From contig JABLUY010000027.1 in NCBI GenBank assembly GCA_013306675.1, positions 142,166-206,165 of the forward strand: a stretch of DNA of 64,000 nucleotides, written 5' to 3'. Position numbers and translations under genes: made by a program. The notes below the pieces were generated by a model, which made no database searches, was not told where the DNA came from, and saw only the letters and a list, made by a program, of their open reading frames with translations. Shown piece by piece: positions 18,954 to 28,838 of the stretch (within the stretch, counting starts at the first letter, position 1; each line of letters starts with the position of its first letter). Origin of the DNA: Thraustochytrium sp. TN22 (taxonomy: Eukaryota; Sar; Bigyra; Thraustochytrida; Thraustochytriidae).

Positions 18954-20726
18954 TTAGGGGCAGGACTGCGAGGACGCGAGGTCGGTCAGCATCGGCAAGA
19001 GCTCCATGCCGCACTCCGCGTGCTCAAGGCTGTTGCTGAAGTCAAAGTCGTTCCACTCCTTCTCGAGCGCAAGCGGCTCGAGCAGCTGGCTGTCGAAGCC
19101 GGAGCCGCACGCCGACGTGGAGGACGACGATGCGAATGGCCCGCACACCGCAGGCCAGCTGTTGAGCGAGTTGAGGCGCCTGGGGCGGACGGCATTGGCG
19201 CTCGAGCAGCTCGTGAGCGAGTTGAGCCGCGAAAACATCCGAGGTCCGGCGTCCACAAAAATCGGATCGGCCGCACACTGCTCTGTGCCGACGCTCGTAG
19301 CCTCCTCGACCGCATCGCACGTGCCGCGCGAGTCGGTATCCGAGCCGTCGCCGTGGTCATCCTCCGGCTCGTTCATGCTGCACGGCGAGCACGCCTCCTC
19401 CACAACCCTGTTGTTGCGAATAATGATCTTCGTCGTGCGCGGCGGCGTTGCCGGAGCCACAGTCCGTGATTGGCGTGGCGGGCTCGGCGGAAGCGCGGCC
19501 TCGTGCCCTTCACTTCGCGGCATCGGGCTCGCTTGCGGCGCCGGGCTCTCGTGCAAGACCGGACTCGCGCGCCGCATTGGGCTCTTGTACGGCTCTGGCC
19601 TCGCGTGCGCATCTGGGCTTGCGTGTTCCTCCAGCCGTGCACGCTTGGCCTTGCCCTTTTCCTTCTTGACGACGACCTCAAAATCGTCCGCGTCGTCCCA
19701 CACCTCCTCCTCCACCTGGCGAATGCGCTTGAGCCGCTCCTCGGCATGGCGCGATGCGACGCGCTTCTGGAATGGGGCCAAGGCGGTCGTGCCACACGTC
19801 GTCGGTGTTCGAGTGAATGGGGCGGGCTTTGGGACGTCACTGCTGCAGAGAGCGTCGGTCGCCGACGCCGACTGACCCTTTGAGGCGACCATCTCGCGGT
19901 AGGCCGTGGGCTTGAGCCTCTTGGGCTCGGCCTTCTTTGCCGAAGGCTCCTCAGCCGGGGGCGGCAGGGCCTGCTGGTGCGGCCGCATGCGTGACGCGTT
20001 GCTGGGCAGCGGCTTCGGGCTCTCCGTGTACCACGAAGGCTTGGCCAGCGTCGGGAGGCTGTCGAGCGGCTTCTGGTCAAGGTCTGGATAGCCAAAGCAA
20101 GGGTTCTCGTCGGGCTGGATGCGCAGAAAGTCGAGCAAACTCGTCTCGTAGGCTTCCGCGCACTCTTTCGAGCGCAGGCGGGCCGCGTGCAGCGAAAGGA
20201 AGGCCTCAATGCGCTCATGCACCTCTGCGCGGCGCGCGCGCTCGACGTTGCGGTGCACAGCGCGCAGCATGCGGCGCTTGGTCAGCACGAGCACCGGCTT
20301 GGCGGTCGCGCCCCGGATGCCCGGGTGGTTCGTGGTGATGGTGAGCGCAAAGCTGCCGTGCTTGACGTGCTTGGAGCAGACGCCCTGGACGCGGAAGAAC
20401 GCGCGGCCCACCAAGTTGTTGCGCGAGAGCGTGCTGGTGGACCGTCTCTCGCGTAGATCCAGAAACTTCCCCATGTTGCGCCCCAAGGGCGACTCGCCGC
20501 CCTTGAGCTTTAGCCCGAACGTGAGCTCCACGTCGCCCAGCTCCTCCAGCGTCGCCGCATCCTTGACGCGCAGCACGAAGCCCACCACCAGCAGGTACGT
20601 CTGCTTCGGCCCCTCCGCGTTACAGAACACCGTCTCCGGCTGCGCCACGACCTCCACGCGTCCCAGCTCCGCCTCCGCCTGCGCCGCGGCCCCGCCGCGC
20701 GCCTTTTGGCCCTGGCGCCGCGCCAT
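18954..20726 (-). CDS. Unrecognised 590-residue protein, possible transcription regulator
   Basis: I do not recognise a family. Residues about 22-152 form a compact, strand-rich conserved-looking domain (TYLLVVGFVLRVKDAATLEE, then LGRNMGKFLDLRER, NNLVGRAFFRVQGVC and GSFALTITTNHPGI). It is followed by a basic helix (KRRMLRAVHRNVERARRAEV). The rest is disordered. It includes five closely spaced Ser-Pro sites (for example KSPMRRASPVLHESPAP), two RLNSL motifs typical of basophilic kinase or 14-3-3 sites, and an acidic C-terminus (EKEWNDFDFSNSLEH) of activation-domain character. An immunoglobulin-fold DNA-binding protein (Rel/p53/NDT80-like) is a guess only. The start is the first ATG; a longer upstream frame uses non-ATG codons within a pentamer repeat. 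Confidence 0.75.
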   Translation of the reverse strand: MARRQGQKARGGAAAQAEAELGRVEVVAQPETVFCNAEGPKQTYLLVVGFVLRVKDAATLEELGDVELTFGLKLKGGESPLGRNMGKFLDLRERRSTSTLSRNNLVGRAFFRVQGVCSKHVKHGSFALTITTNHPGIRGATAKPVLVLTKRRMLRAVHRNVERARRAEVHERIEAFLSLHAARLRSKECAEAYETSLLDFLRIQPDENPCFGYPDLDQKPLDSLPTLAKPSWYTESPKPLPSNASRMRPHQQALPPPAEEPSAKKAEPKRLKPTAYREMVASKGQSASATDALCSSDVPKPAPFTRTPTTCGTTALAPFQKRVASRHAEERLKRIRQVEEEVWDDADDFEVVVKKEKGKAKRARLEEHASPDAHARPEPYKSPMRRASPVLHESPAPQASPMPRSEGHEAALPPSPPRQSRTVAPATPPRTTKIIIRNNRVVEEACSPCSMNEPEDDHGDGSDTDSRGTCDAVEEATSVGTEQCAADPIFVDAGPRMFSRLNSLTSCSSANAVRPRRLNSLNSWPAVCGPFASSSSTSACGSGFDSQLLEPLALEKEWNDFDFSNSLEHAECGMELLPMLTDLASSQSCP

Positions 20727-20778
20727 GCCGCGCTCCTGCCGCGCTCCGGCGCCGCGCGCGCGCGCCTCCTGCGCCTGC

Positions 20779-20873
20779 CTCGCCTCGCCTCGCCTCGCCT
20801 CGCCTCGCCTGGCCCCGCCTCGCCGCGCCGCGCCGCGCCTCGCCGCGCCTCGCCGCGCCTCGCCGCGCGCGGC
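20779..20873. repeat. (CGCCT/CGCCG)n pentamer array in 5' leader
   Basis: About 18 pentamers of CGCCT or CGCCG begin some 50 bp upstream of the start codon at 20726. Read as protein they give only Glu/Ala/Arg repeats, which is why the open frame extends through them. Confidence 0.9.
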
Positions 20874-21547
20874 CTCTTGCTTTGCTGGGCTGTCGCTCTC
20901 GCTGCCTGGGTTTCGTGTTTGCCGCGCGCGCGTTGTGCCGCCGCGGGGCGCGCCGCGTTTGAACCCAAGTTTGTTTCTCCGGGTGGGGGCGCCCCTGCCC
21001 CCTGCGCCGCCAGAGGGCGGCAGGGGGGGAACCGCGACAGAACGCCCCGGGCCTGGTTTCGCCGAGGGGGCCGGTGCGCCGTGTGGGCGCCGTCCGCCGC
21101 GGAGGTGGCCTGGGCGAACGGCGCCACCGCAAGCAGAACGACCCGGACTCAGGCTGCAGTGGCAGCGCGGCGCAGCGGCCGGGCGGCGCGCGGGGCGGCC
21201 CGGGGTCAGACGCCGGCTGCGTGCGTGGTCTGCGCTGCTTTGGATGCGCTGCGCTGGAACGAGCGAGCGAGCGAGCGACGGCCGCGTCGCCCAAGGGGCT
21301 CGCTGGCGGTTGCGCTGCTGGCTGGCTGGCTGGATTTTTCTGCACTTGTTTTCGAGGCGAGGCGAGGCCGTGAGCTCGCCCGTGGCGGGGCGTGCCTGGG
21401 CGCGCCTGGGCGGCCCGGGCCGCGTGCCAGGAAGGTGCACGTGACGGACTCGGTCGACGGGCTTTGCGCTTACAATTTCTTCCCACTTTTTAGAAGCGCT
21501 CTGGCGTGGCCTGCCCCTACGTGGCTTGGCGCGTACGTGGGGAGAGT

Positions 21548-22153
21548 TCGCTCGCGCAGTGGGCCGCGCTCGGGCCAGGCCCGGGCTGGCGCTGCGAAAC
21601 TTCCCTCTCTCTCATGTCAAGCAACTGCAAGGCACATCGGAATCTTACTTGCATTCGTGTGTGGTTGCATGATACAGAGTACTCGCAGAGGTCGCAATTC
21701 CTTGATGGCTTGAGCTTGTGCGAATCGCTTCGCTTCGCTTCAGATCATTGTTGGCGGCCTGCGGCGGCCATCCTCCTCGTCCTTGTCCTCCTCGTCCTTC
21801 GCGGGCCGCCATCCTCCTCGTTCTCGTCCTCCTCGATTTCGCTCGCGCGCTGGGCCGCGCTCGGGCCGCGCTCGAGCCAGGCCCGGGCTGGCGCTGCGAA
21901 ACTTCCCTCTCTCTCTTTCTCTCTCACATGTCAAGCAAATGCATGGCACATCGGAATCTTACTTGCATTCGTGTGGGGTCGCATGGGCTAGGATACAGAG
22001 TACTCGCAGAGGTCGCATTTCCTTGACGACTTGTGCTTGTGCGAATCGCTTCGCTTCGCTTCAGATCATTGTTGGCGGCCAGCGGCGGCCATCCTCCTCA
22101 ACCTCGTCCTTCGCTGGCCGCCATCCTCCTCGTCCTCGTCCTCCTCGTCCTTC
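21548..22153. repeat. Tandem duplication, two copies of about 300 bp
   Basis: Copy 1 spans about 21548-21840 and copy 2 about 21841-22153, offset 314-321 bp. Both hold GGGCTGGCGCTGCGAAACTT, CACATCGGAATCTTACTTGC, ACAGAGTACTCGCAGAGGTC and CGCTTCGCTTCAGATCATTG in the same order, with scattered substitutions and small indels. Each ends in CTCCTCGTC-rich sequence. Copy 2 abuts the stop codon of the PP2C-kinase gene, so the pair probably lies in its 3' flank. No coding potential is recognised. Confidence 0.9.
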
Positions 22154-22155
22154 TC

Positions 22156-25100
22156 TCAAAAGTTCTCGAACCAGACGCCAGGGGCAGCCTCGGCGGAGCC
22201 CGAGTCGATGGTCTCGCCGCGCGGGGTGGGCGTTGCGAGAATGTCGTGCAGAGCAGCCTGTGCGGCGTCGCGCAGAGGCGAGGGCGTTGTGCCCGCGCGG
22301 ATGGCGTCAAAGTCGACGCCGGAGAAGAAGGGGTGGCGGCGCGTGTCGTCGAGGTTGGCAAGACGTTTGGCCGGCTGCGGCTGGAGCAGGTCGTGCACGA
22401 AATCGCGCGTGGCCTGCGAGAGGGACTTGGGCAGCTGGAGCGAGTCGGGGTCAAAAGAGGTGATCTGCGAGAAGAGGTCGGACTCGTTGAAGGGCAGAGA
22501 GGCGGTGAGCATCTCGTAGGTGAGGATGCCAAGCGCCCAAAAGTCAACCTCGAGACCGTGGCCGGCGTTGAGGACCTGCTCGGGCGCGACGTAGCCCGGG
22601 TCGCCGCACATGGTGAAGGTGCGGATGGTGGTGTCCTCGAGGTACTTTCCGCAGCCAAGGTCGGCGAGGCTGACGTAGCCGTCCTCGTTAAGCATGAGCG
22701 TCTGCGGGTTGACGGAGCGCGCGAGGATGCTGTGCTCGTGCAGGCGCTCCAGGATGATGACGATGTTGGCGGCCACGAAACGCACAACGTCCTCGCTGAG
22801 CGGCTCGGACATGAAGTCATGGAGCGGGCCGCAAATGACGCCGGCCAGCGCGACGTGGAGGGCGTCGCGGCCGACGAAGGTCTTGAGCACCGGGTAGACG
22901 GGCGCATACGCGGACACCGCGTTCGCCTCGGCCTTGGCGGCCTCGTGGTGCGCGACGCCAAGCGCAGCAGCGGCCTTGGCGGAGGAGTTGCTGGGCGTGC
23001 GCAGCAGGGCGCTCTTGCTGTTGGCGCGGGAGATCTCGGCGACGAGCGCCGGAAGCTCGGGCACCGAGGCGATAGGCAGGAGCGCGCGGTCGCGGAGCGG
23101 CATGCTCTCGACCTTGGCGGCCTCGATGGGCGCGCGCAAGAAGGATTTGAGCGTGCAGGGCGGAGCGGCGCCATTGAGGTGCACGATGCGGTAGACGGTG
23201 GTCTCACTGGTGTGCACGAGCGCCTTGGGCGTGACGTCCTCGAGCGGCGTGGCGAAGTCGATGCCGAGGGCGGCGCAGCGCGACGGCATCTCGGAGGCGG
23301 CGAGGCTCTCGAGCTCTCGCTTGCGGCCGTGGCGCGCAATGATGGTGGAGAGCGGCCCAAGGACCTGCTCGAAGGAGCGCTTGCTGATGTAGAAGCAGGT
23401 GGTCTTGCCGACCGCCAGGACGCTGGCGGCGCGCGGCTCGGCGTTGAGGAGCGCGCGCTCGCCAAAGTAGCCGCCGGCGCGCAGGCGCATGACCTCTTTG
23501 CCAACGGCCGGGTCGAAGTCGGCGTCGTCCTCGGGGGCGCCAATGAGGCAGCGCACCTCGCCGTCGCGCACGATGTACATGGTGTCGCCCACGTCGCCCT
23601 GGCGGATGATGGTGTCGCCGTCGTGGTAGGTGACCTCGGAGACCTGGTCCGCGAGGCGCTGGAGCTGGCCCTTGCCGAGGGACTCGAGAATCTTGACGCT
23701 GCGCAGCACAGTGATGAGCTCCTTGTTGGGGCGCTTGATGAGCACGCGCCGAAAGGTCTTGCGGCCAAGCGCCCAGAGATGGCCGTCAGTCTTGGCGACG
23801 ACCGAGGCGGCGCGCGGCTTGGAATACATGAGCGCGAGCTCGCCAAAGGAAGGGTTGCCGACGTTGCCATCGCGCGCCACGTAGGTGTGGACCTTGTGGA
23901 CCTCGTCGCTGCCGTCCTGGCGCAGAAAGCAGTCGTAGTCGCCGGAGCCGACGACGTAAAAGTTGTCGCCGTGCTCGCCCTGCTCGATGATGGTCTCGCC
24001 AGCCTTGACGTCCTTATGCTCAAAGGCGGCCAGCACCTCCTCGAGCTGCATCGGGTTGAGGTGCTGGAAGAGAAAGTTGGTGGCGATGGCGGACTTGATG
24101 GCATCGAGCTCCTCGGCAGACTTGCGCGCGGGCGCGCCGGCGCCGGCGTCGGCGCCCTCCTCGTCCTCGGCGGCCTCGTCCTCCTCCTCGATGACGGCCG
24201 AAGCCTCGATGAGCGCGCGCTTGACGCGCGACATCTCGCGGCGTACGGGACGGTTCTGCTTCTCCATGGCGAGCAGCGCATCGTAGTTGCGGAAGGAGCC
24301 CGTCATGCGCAGGTCGTCCAAGCGCGGTGACGGCGTGCCGGAGAGAACGGCGCCGGCATCGACCTCGTCGGCGCGCGCCGACCCGACCGCGCTGCCGCCC
24401 TCGTGGTCCGTGAAGATGACGATGGCGGTGATGTCGTCGGTGCGCACCTCGTAGTGCAGCCAGAGCTTGTACGACTCGGTGACGAGCGCACGCGCCGCCT
24501 CGTACGGGTCGGTGAACTTGGTGACCATGTCCACAACGGTCTGCGAAGAGAGGAACTCAAAGACGCCATCGCTCGCGATGACCACGAAGCGGTCGCGCGG
24601 CAGCACGCGGCGGCGCAGCACCTCTGGGTTGGGCACGCAGCCGATGGACTCGGCCATCTCGTCGCCCAGGCTGCGCGTGAAGGCCACGCCCGGGCAGCCC
24701 TTGTTGGGCAGCCAAAGCCGCGGCGGGTCCCCGCCGTCATCCTCCTCCTCGCCCCAATCCTGCGCGTTTGGGTCGTACGGCTTGAAGCCCTCCAGCTGGT
24801 CCATGGTCATGACCACGGCGCCTGCTGACTTGCAGCGCTCGCGCTCATCCGCGCGATACGGCGTCTGGTCCGCGCTCAGCGGCTGCGCCACGATGCGGCC
24901 GCCACCCATGTCGGTGGCCAGGACAGCGCGCGAGTCGCCCACATTTGCCACGACGAGCTCGTCGCCCACGAAGAGCACCGAGATGCACGTGGTACCGGCG
25001 AGTGTGTCGTCAAAGTACGTGGGGCCCTTGCGCTTGCGCTTCTGCTTGTGCATCTCCTTGTTCACCTTGACCAGGGACTCCTCGAAGGCTGTCTCGGGCC

Positions 25101-25578
25101 CGTCGCGCAGCTGCGGGTGGCCCACCATGTACTTGCAGAATTTGTCCACGGCGAAGGTGCTGCACTCCGTGCCGTAGCGCCCGTGGCCGTCGAAGACACC
25201 GAACAGGCTCAGCTCGGGGTGGTCCGGCCCGAGGTCTGGTGCAACCAGCAAATTATCCTGGTTCTTCTTGCTCAGGTCCTCCGGGTAGAAGCCGCTCTGG
25301 CACACCCAGCCATAGCGCAGCTTCATGATGTGCTCGCCTGCCTTGCTCGCCAGCTTGCGCGACTGCGCGCCCTCCGACGATCGTGTGCGCCCGGACACCT
25401 CCAGCCTGCTGATGGCCAGGAACTTCTCGTCCTGCGTCAGGCCATCCTCCACGTCCGGCTCGGGCGCTGTGCACTTATCCAGCGTCTCCGGGATGAGCGC
25501 CGTCGCCAGATCCTCCGCGCTCGTCTTGGCCGCCTTGAGCTTCGACACCGGGATGGGCTCTGTGCGCTGCGCGTCCAT
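22156..25578 (-). CDS. PP2C phosphatase, two cyclic-nucleotide domains and (pseudo)kinase fusion
   Basis: 1140 residues, one exon; first in-frame ATG at 25578. Order: PP2C phosphatase about 85-395 (GVFDGHGRYG, VANVGDSRAVL, IASDGVFEFL and RTDDITAIVIF carry the metal-binding aspartates); CNB-A about 493-610 with phosphate-binding cassette FGELALMYSKPRAASV; CNB-B about 612-735 with FGERALLNAEPRAASV; AGC-like kinase about 766-1082. The same PP2C-CNB-CNB-kinase order is known in plant cGMP-dependent kinases. Both cassettes keep the ligand-contacting arginine. In the kinase, the VAIK lysine (TLKSF), DLG and APE (YVAPEQ) are present. The catalytic loop, however, reads LARSVNPQTLML instead of HRDLKPEN, so aspartate, lysine and asparagine are all replaced. 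I predict an active phosphatase gated by cAMP or cGMP, with a kinase-like domain that does not transfer phosphate. Confidence 0.9.
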   Translation of the reverse strand: MDAQRTEPIPVSKLKAAKTSAEDLATALIPETLDKCTAPEPDVEDGLTQDEKFLAISRLEVSGRTRSSEGAQSRKLASKAGEHIMKLRYGWVCQSGFYPEDLSKKNQDNLLVAPDLGPDHPELSLFGVFDGHGRYGTECSTFAVDKFCKYMVGHPQLRDGPETAFEESLVKVNKEMHKQKRKRKGPTYFDDTLAGTTCISVLFVGDELVVANVGDSRAVLATDMGGGRIVAQPLSADQTPYRADERERCKSAGAVVMTMDQLEGFKPYDPNAQDWGEEEDDGGDPPRLWLPNKGCPGVAFTRSLGDEMAESIGCVPNPEVLRRRVLPRDRFVVIASDGVFEFLSSQTVVDMVTKFTDPYEAARALVTESYKLWLHYEVRTDDITAIVIFTDHEGGSAVGSARADEVDAGAVLSGTPSPRLDDLRMTGSFRNYDALLAMEKQNRPVRREMSRVKRALIEASAVIEEEDEAAEDEEGADAGAGAPARKSAEELDAIKSAIATNFLFQHLNPMQLEEVLAAFEHKDVKAGETIIEQGEHGDNFYVVGSGDYDCFLRQDGSDEVHKVHTYVARDGNVGNPSFGELALMYSKPRAASVVAKTDGHLWALGRKTFRRVLIKRPNKELITVLRSVKILESLGKGQLQRLADQVSEVTYHDGDTIIRQGDVGDTMYIVRDGEVRCLIGAPEDDADFDPAVGKEVMRLRAGGYFGERALLNAEPRAASVLAVGKTTCFYISKRSFEQVLGPLSTIIARHGRKRELESLAASEMPSRCAALGIDFATPLEDVTPKALVHTSETTVYRIVHLNGAAPPCTLKSFLRAPIEAAKVESMPLRDRALLPIASVPELPALVAEISRANSKSALLRTPSNSSAKAAAALGVAHHEAAKAEANAVSAYAPVYPVLKTFVGRDALHVALAGVICGPLHDFMSEPLSEDVVRFVAANIVIILERLHEHSILARSVNPQTLMLNEDGYVSLADLGCGKYLEDTTIRTFTMCGDPGYVAPEQVLNAGHGLEVDFWALGILTYEMLTASLPFNESDLFSQITSFDPDSLQLPKSLSQATRDFVHDLLQPQPAKRLANLDDTRRHPFFSGVDFDAIRAGTTPSPLRDAAQAALHDILATPTPRGETIDSGSAEAAPGVWFENF

Positions 25579-28007
25579 GATCCCGTCTGGCTGCACGTCC
25601 TCCGCGAAGAACTTTTCCGGCAACTCTGCAGCGCCTAGCTACGCTCGGCCCGCCGGGCCTGGCCTGCCTCGGCCTGCCCCGGCCTGTCTGCTTGGCGCGC
25701 GCGCGCGCCGCCGCCGCCGCTACCGCCGCCGCTACCGCCGCCGCCGCGCCCGCGCAGCGCAGCGCAGCGCAGCGCAGCGAGAGCGACCGGGCTTGCGCTG
25801 CTGCCTCGCGCGCGCTTCGGCGGCAACGAGATCAGCGCACGAGGCCGAGCCAGCTAGCTACTAGGCCTAGCTAGAGCTGTGCTGCTTGCTCTTCCTCCGC
25901 GCCGCAGCGCCTCGGCGACTGCTCGCCCGCCCGCCCGCCCTTGCGTCGCCCGCCCGCTCGCTAGCTTGGGCTCCTACGCAGGCGCCTCGCTCGCCGCGCG
26001 CCTCCCGCTCGAGGTCCGCCGCGCAGCCGCGCCGCGCCGCGCCGCGCCCCGCCGCGCTGCGTCGCGTCGCGCGGAGTTGGTTGGGTGGATGGATCCTGGC
26101 CAGGCGGAAAGCACCGCCGCAAGGCTGAGCTGACGCCGCCGCCGACGCCGCGAAGCGAGCCCGAGCGGCTCGCGCCGCAAGGAAGCTAGCTCTGTCTCTC
26201 GGCTGCGCGCCGCGCTGCAGCGCCGGCACGCGCGCCAGCCCTCGGCGCCCGAGCCCGAGCCCCGCCGCGCTGCTGTGGCTGGCCGTCTGGTCGGCGATGC
26301 AATTTCGAAAGCGGCGCGGCACAGCACCAAGACAGCCCGCGTCGCGCTGCGACGCGACAGCCGGTCGGCACTGGCTGAAGACAGACAGTCAGGGCGCTGC
26401 CAGCTGAGCTCGACTCCACGCCGGGAACGCGGCCAAGACGCAGGCAGACAGGCTGCCTCAGGCAGGCAGGCAGGCGCGCAACCTCAGTTCCGCGCCAGGC
26501 AGCTTCCGTTCAAATTTTCAAACCACTTGCCGCCCGGCCGCGCTAGCCGGCCGCCACTGGCCGCGCTGCCTTGCAGGCTGTTGCTCCGCGGACTCCGCGC
26601 CGCCTGCCCGCGGCGGCCGCCAACCGCTCGTTGCGCCTCCGCGGCTCCTCGTTCGAAGAACTTGTCAGTGAGGCCTGCAGGTCCGAGTCTGCTGTCTGCC
26701 AGTCACGGTGGCGTCTGCTCCAATGTTCTCCGCGACCAACTGCCATCACCAGCCGCGGCACTGGCCAGCGCGCTGCAGAGTGCAGAACTCAGCCTGAGCC
26801 GGACACGGACAGCCGGCGCGGACTCGCGCGGACTCGGCGGCCTCCGAGTCTCGGCTCCTCAGGCTCGGCAGCGCAGGAAAACAGAAGGAAAACAGAGCTT
26901 CGAAGCGAAGACCCGCCGCGACCCGGGAAGCGCCGCCGCCGGCCAGCACCGCGGCCAGGCGCGACCAGGCTGCGCGCGGGCGGGCCTGGTCAGTGCAGAG
27001 GTCGCCGCCGCACTGCCGCAGCGCAGCAGCACTCGCCGCGGCGCGTGAACGGCTTCGAGACGCGCCGGACGCCGCCGGATGCGGCCGCTCGGCCGCCGGA
27101 CTATGCGAGGATAGGCCGCGCGGCCGCGGCGCGCTGCGTTTTCATGTTGAGCTGCACTGCGAACGCCATCACCGGCATCCTGGCCAGCCACCTGATCAGT
27201 GCCACTGTGCCAGGCTGCCAGCCAGAGGCGGGCGAGGCGGGCGGCGGTTGGGTGGTGGATGGATGATGGATGATGGTGAGAGCTCCAATTGGCAGGGGAC
27301 GACCGGTGGCGGCGGCGGCTGGCAGATGGAATCACGGCGGGACCTCGAGGGATTTATTAGCAGCGTCCTCTTGACTCCGCAGCACGCGGATGGCAGATGC
27401 AACGATGCGTCGGCTGACTCGGCTCCGAGTCCGAGTCCGAGGTCGTGCCGGTGGTGGCGGGCGCTTCCTTCCTCGCGGCCTTGGTGATGCGAGGCTTGGA
27501 CCGTCCCTCCGTCCAGAATGAAGCTTGGGTGGAAGCAAACGTCGCGAGAGCTAGCTAACTTACGTCAAGTCTCACGAAGCAGCCAGGAAGGCAAGCGCGC
27601 ACTGGCCCAGTTACGCTCAAGCGCGCTCAACGCCCTCAAATGTCAGCCCCAGAGCCATGGCCACTGCAAGGCGAGCTCTAGGCGAGCTCTGGCAAGCAAG
27701 CACTCAGAGTCAGTGCTCACGTCTGACAGCTGCCATCATCACAGCTTCGCTTGGCCGAGCACATCTCTCGACCTCGAACCGGGCGGCCAGCTCGAGCTGA
27801 GTCGAGCAGCACAGCAGCACAGCAGCACGTCGATGCTCTCGCTCTGCTCGTGCCTCCAGTGCCGCCGCGCCGCACCTTGCGATGACGTGTGAGTGAGATC
27901 GCTTCGCTTGGCAATGCCTTCGTGCAAAGCTCGGTCGCGCGCAGGCAGGCAGGCAGGCAGGCAGGCGGGCGGGCGGGCAAGCGCGCGCGCGAGGCAGGGC
28001 AAGTAGG
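25579..28007. other. 2.4-kb intergenic between divergent genes
   Basis: No convincing coding sequence in any frame. It contains CCGCCG and CAGCG runs (25705-25780), a TAGGCCTA palindrome at 25862, GCCGC units near 26026, GGCAGGCAGG at about 26460, and (GGCA)n/(GGGC)n then GCGCGC at 27941-27990 just before the phospholipid methyltransferase start. It should hold the promoters of both divergent genes. A small multi-exon gene cannot be excluded. Confidence 0.45.
25862..25869. promoter_or_regulatory. TAGGCCTA palindrome upstream of PP2C-kinase gene
   Basis: Same 8-mer as upstream of the homocysteine methyltransferase gene, here 284 bp from the start at 25578 and embedded in CTAGCTACTAGGCCTAGCTA. 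Function is not shown. Confidence 0.3.
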
Positions 28008-28838
28008 ATGGCGGTGAAGCAGCGCAAGAAGCAGCAGGAGGGCGGCGTCGCGGCGCAACCGGCGGCGGCGCAGGCGGCCGTCAAGAGCGACGATGCTGCC
28101 GCGGGCCCGTACACGGACCGCGTGACGCAGGCCGGCCTGCTGGCGGTGCTGGCGGCGCCGTGGGCAATGCTGGTGGCCCTGGGCGAGGAGACGCCGCAGG
28201 AGCTGGCGCAGGGCCTGGTGCGCGACCTGCGGCTCGAGCAGGCCGCCAAGGAGCGCGGCTTCCTGGACGATCCGCGCTTCTGGGCGGTCGTGGCCGCGCT
28301 TGCCACGCCGCACCTCTTCTACCTCATCGTGTGGACGAATGCGTCCGTCTTTTACCGGCTGGCCAAGCCGCTCGGTGAGCCCTTCCAGGTCTTTGCCATG
28401 ATGGCGCACGCCATCAAGGCCTTCCAGGCGTGTGCCTTGGCCGTCTGGTACTTTGGCGCTGACTACTGGCTCAACAAGGACAACCTCATGGCGCTGCCGC
28501 AGGACGCGGTCGCCTTTATGGCGGCACGCAGCAACGCGCAGCTCCTGCTGGCCGGCGAGCTCTTCTTCCTTGGCCAGCTCTTCAACGGCGGCGTGTACCA
28601 GAGCATCGGCGAAGCCGGTGTGTATTACGGCTGCCGTCTCGGCCAGACCGTGCCGTGGGTCTACGGCTTCCCCTTTAGCGTCGTGCCGCACCCGCAGTAC
28701 CTCGGCGCCACGGTCTCCATCTGGGGTGGCGTTGTGCTCTGTGCGACCTCGTTTTCGGTCGCCGCGGGCATTTACGCCATTGGCCTCATCATGACCTTTT
28801 ACTACTTTTTCTCCTCCATGGTCGAGCAGCACCTCTGA
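28008..28838 (+). CDS. Phospholipid N-methyltransferase (PEMT/OPI3 type)
   Basis: 276 residues. The family methylates phosphatidylethanolamine or its mono- and dimethyl forms with S-adenosylmethionine to make phosphatidylcholine, in the ER membrane. The sequence has several hydrophobic segments (RFWAVVAALATPHLFYLIVW, a middle segment near VFAMMAHAIKAFQ, and two near the C-terminus). It keeps the diagnostic PHPQYLGATVSIWG, matching the family's PHP-x-Y-x-G motif. The C-terminus FYYFFSSMVEQHL ends in a glutamate-containing segment, as usual. Length is slightly above the 200-210 of fungal or animal relatives because of a polar N-terminal extension. Confidence 0.88.
   Translation: MAVKQRKKQQEGGVAAQPAAAQAAVKSDDAAAGPYTDRVTQAGLLAVLAAPWAMLVALGEETPQELAQGLVRDLRLEQAAKERGFLDDPRFWAVVAALATPHLFYLIVWTNASVFYRLAKPLGEPFQVFAMMAHAIKAFQACALAVWYFGADYWLNKDNLMALPQDAVAFMAARSNAQLLLAGELFFLGQLFNGGVYQSIGEAGVYYGCRLGQTVPWVYGFPFSVVPHPQYLGATVSIWGGVVLCATSFSVAAGIYAIGLIMTFYYFFSSMVEQHL

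Larger units (their letters stand above)
20727..22155. other. Intergenic with pentamer array and tandem duplication
   Basis: No gene is recognised. The region holds the CGCCT repeat (20779-20873), an imperfect hairpin around the CCAGAG at 21010, the 17-mer GGTTTCGCCGAGGGGGC at 21055 that recurs at 58746, a GTGCACGTGA E-box-containing word near 21435, and the 315-bp tandem duplication described separately. Confidence 0.5.

Noticed and set aside
22033-24330. Plus-strand open frame of 765 codons opposite the PP2C-kinase gene
   Set aside because: No recognisable domain, while the minus strand carries PP2C, CNB and kinase motifs in order.
26275-27266. Open frames of 230-260 codons in the 25.6-28 kb gap
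   Set aside because: Arg/Ala/Ser-rich, no conserved motif, overlapping on both strands; consistent with GC-rich non-coding DNA.
27941-27990. Regular short repeats as a possible CRISPR array
   Set aside because: Units are 4-bp microsatellites without spacers, and the window is eukaryotic.
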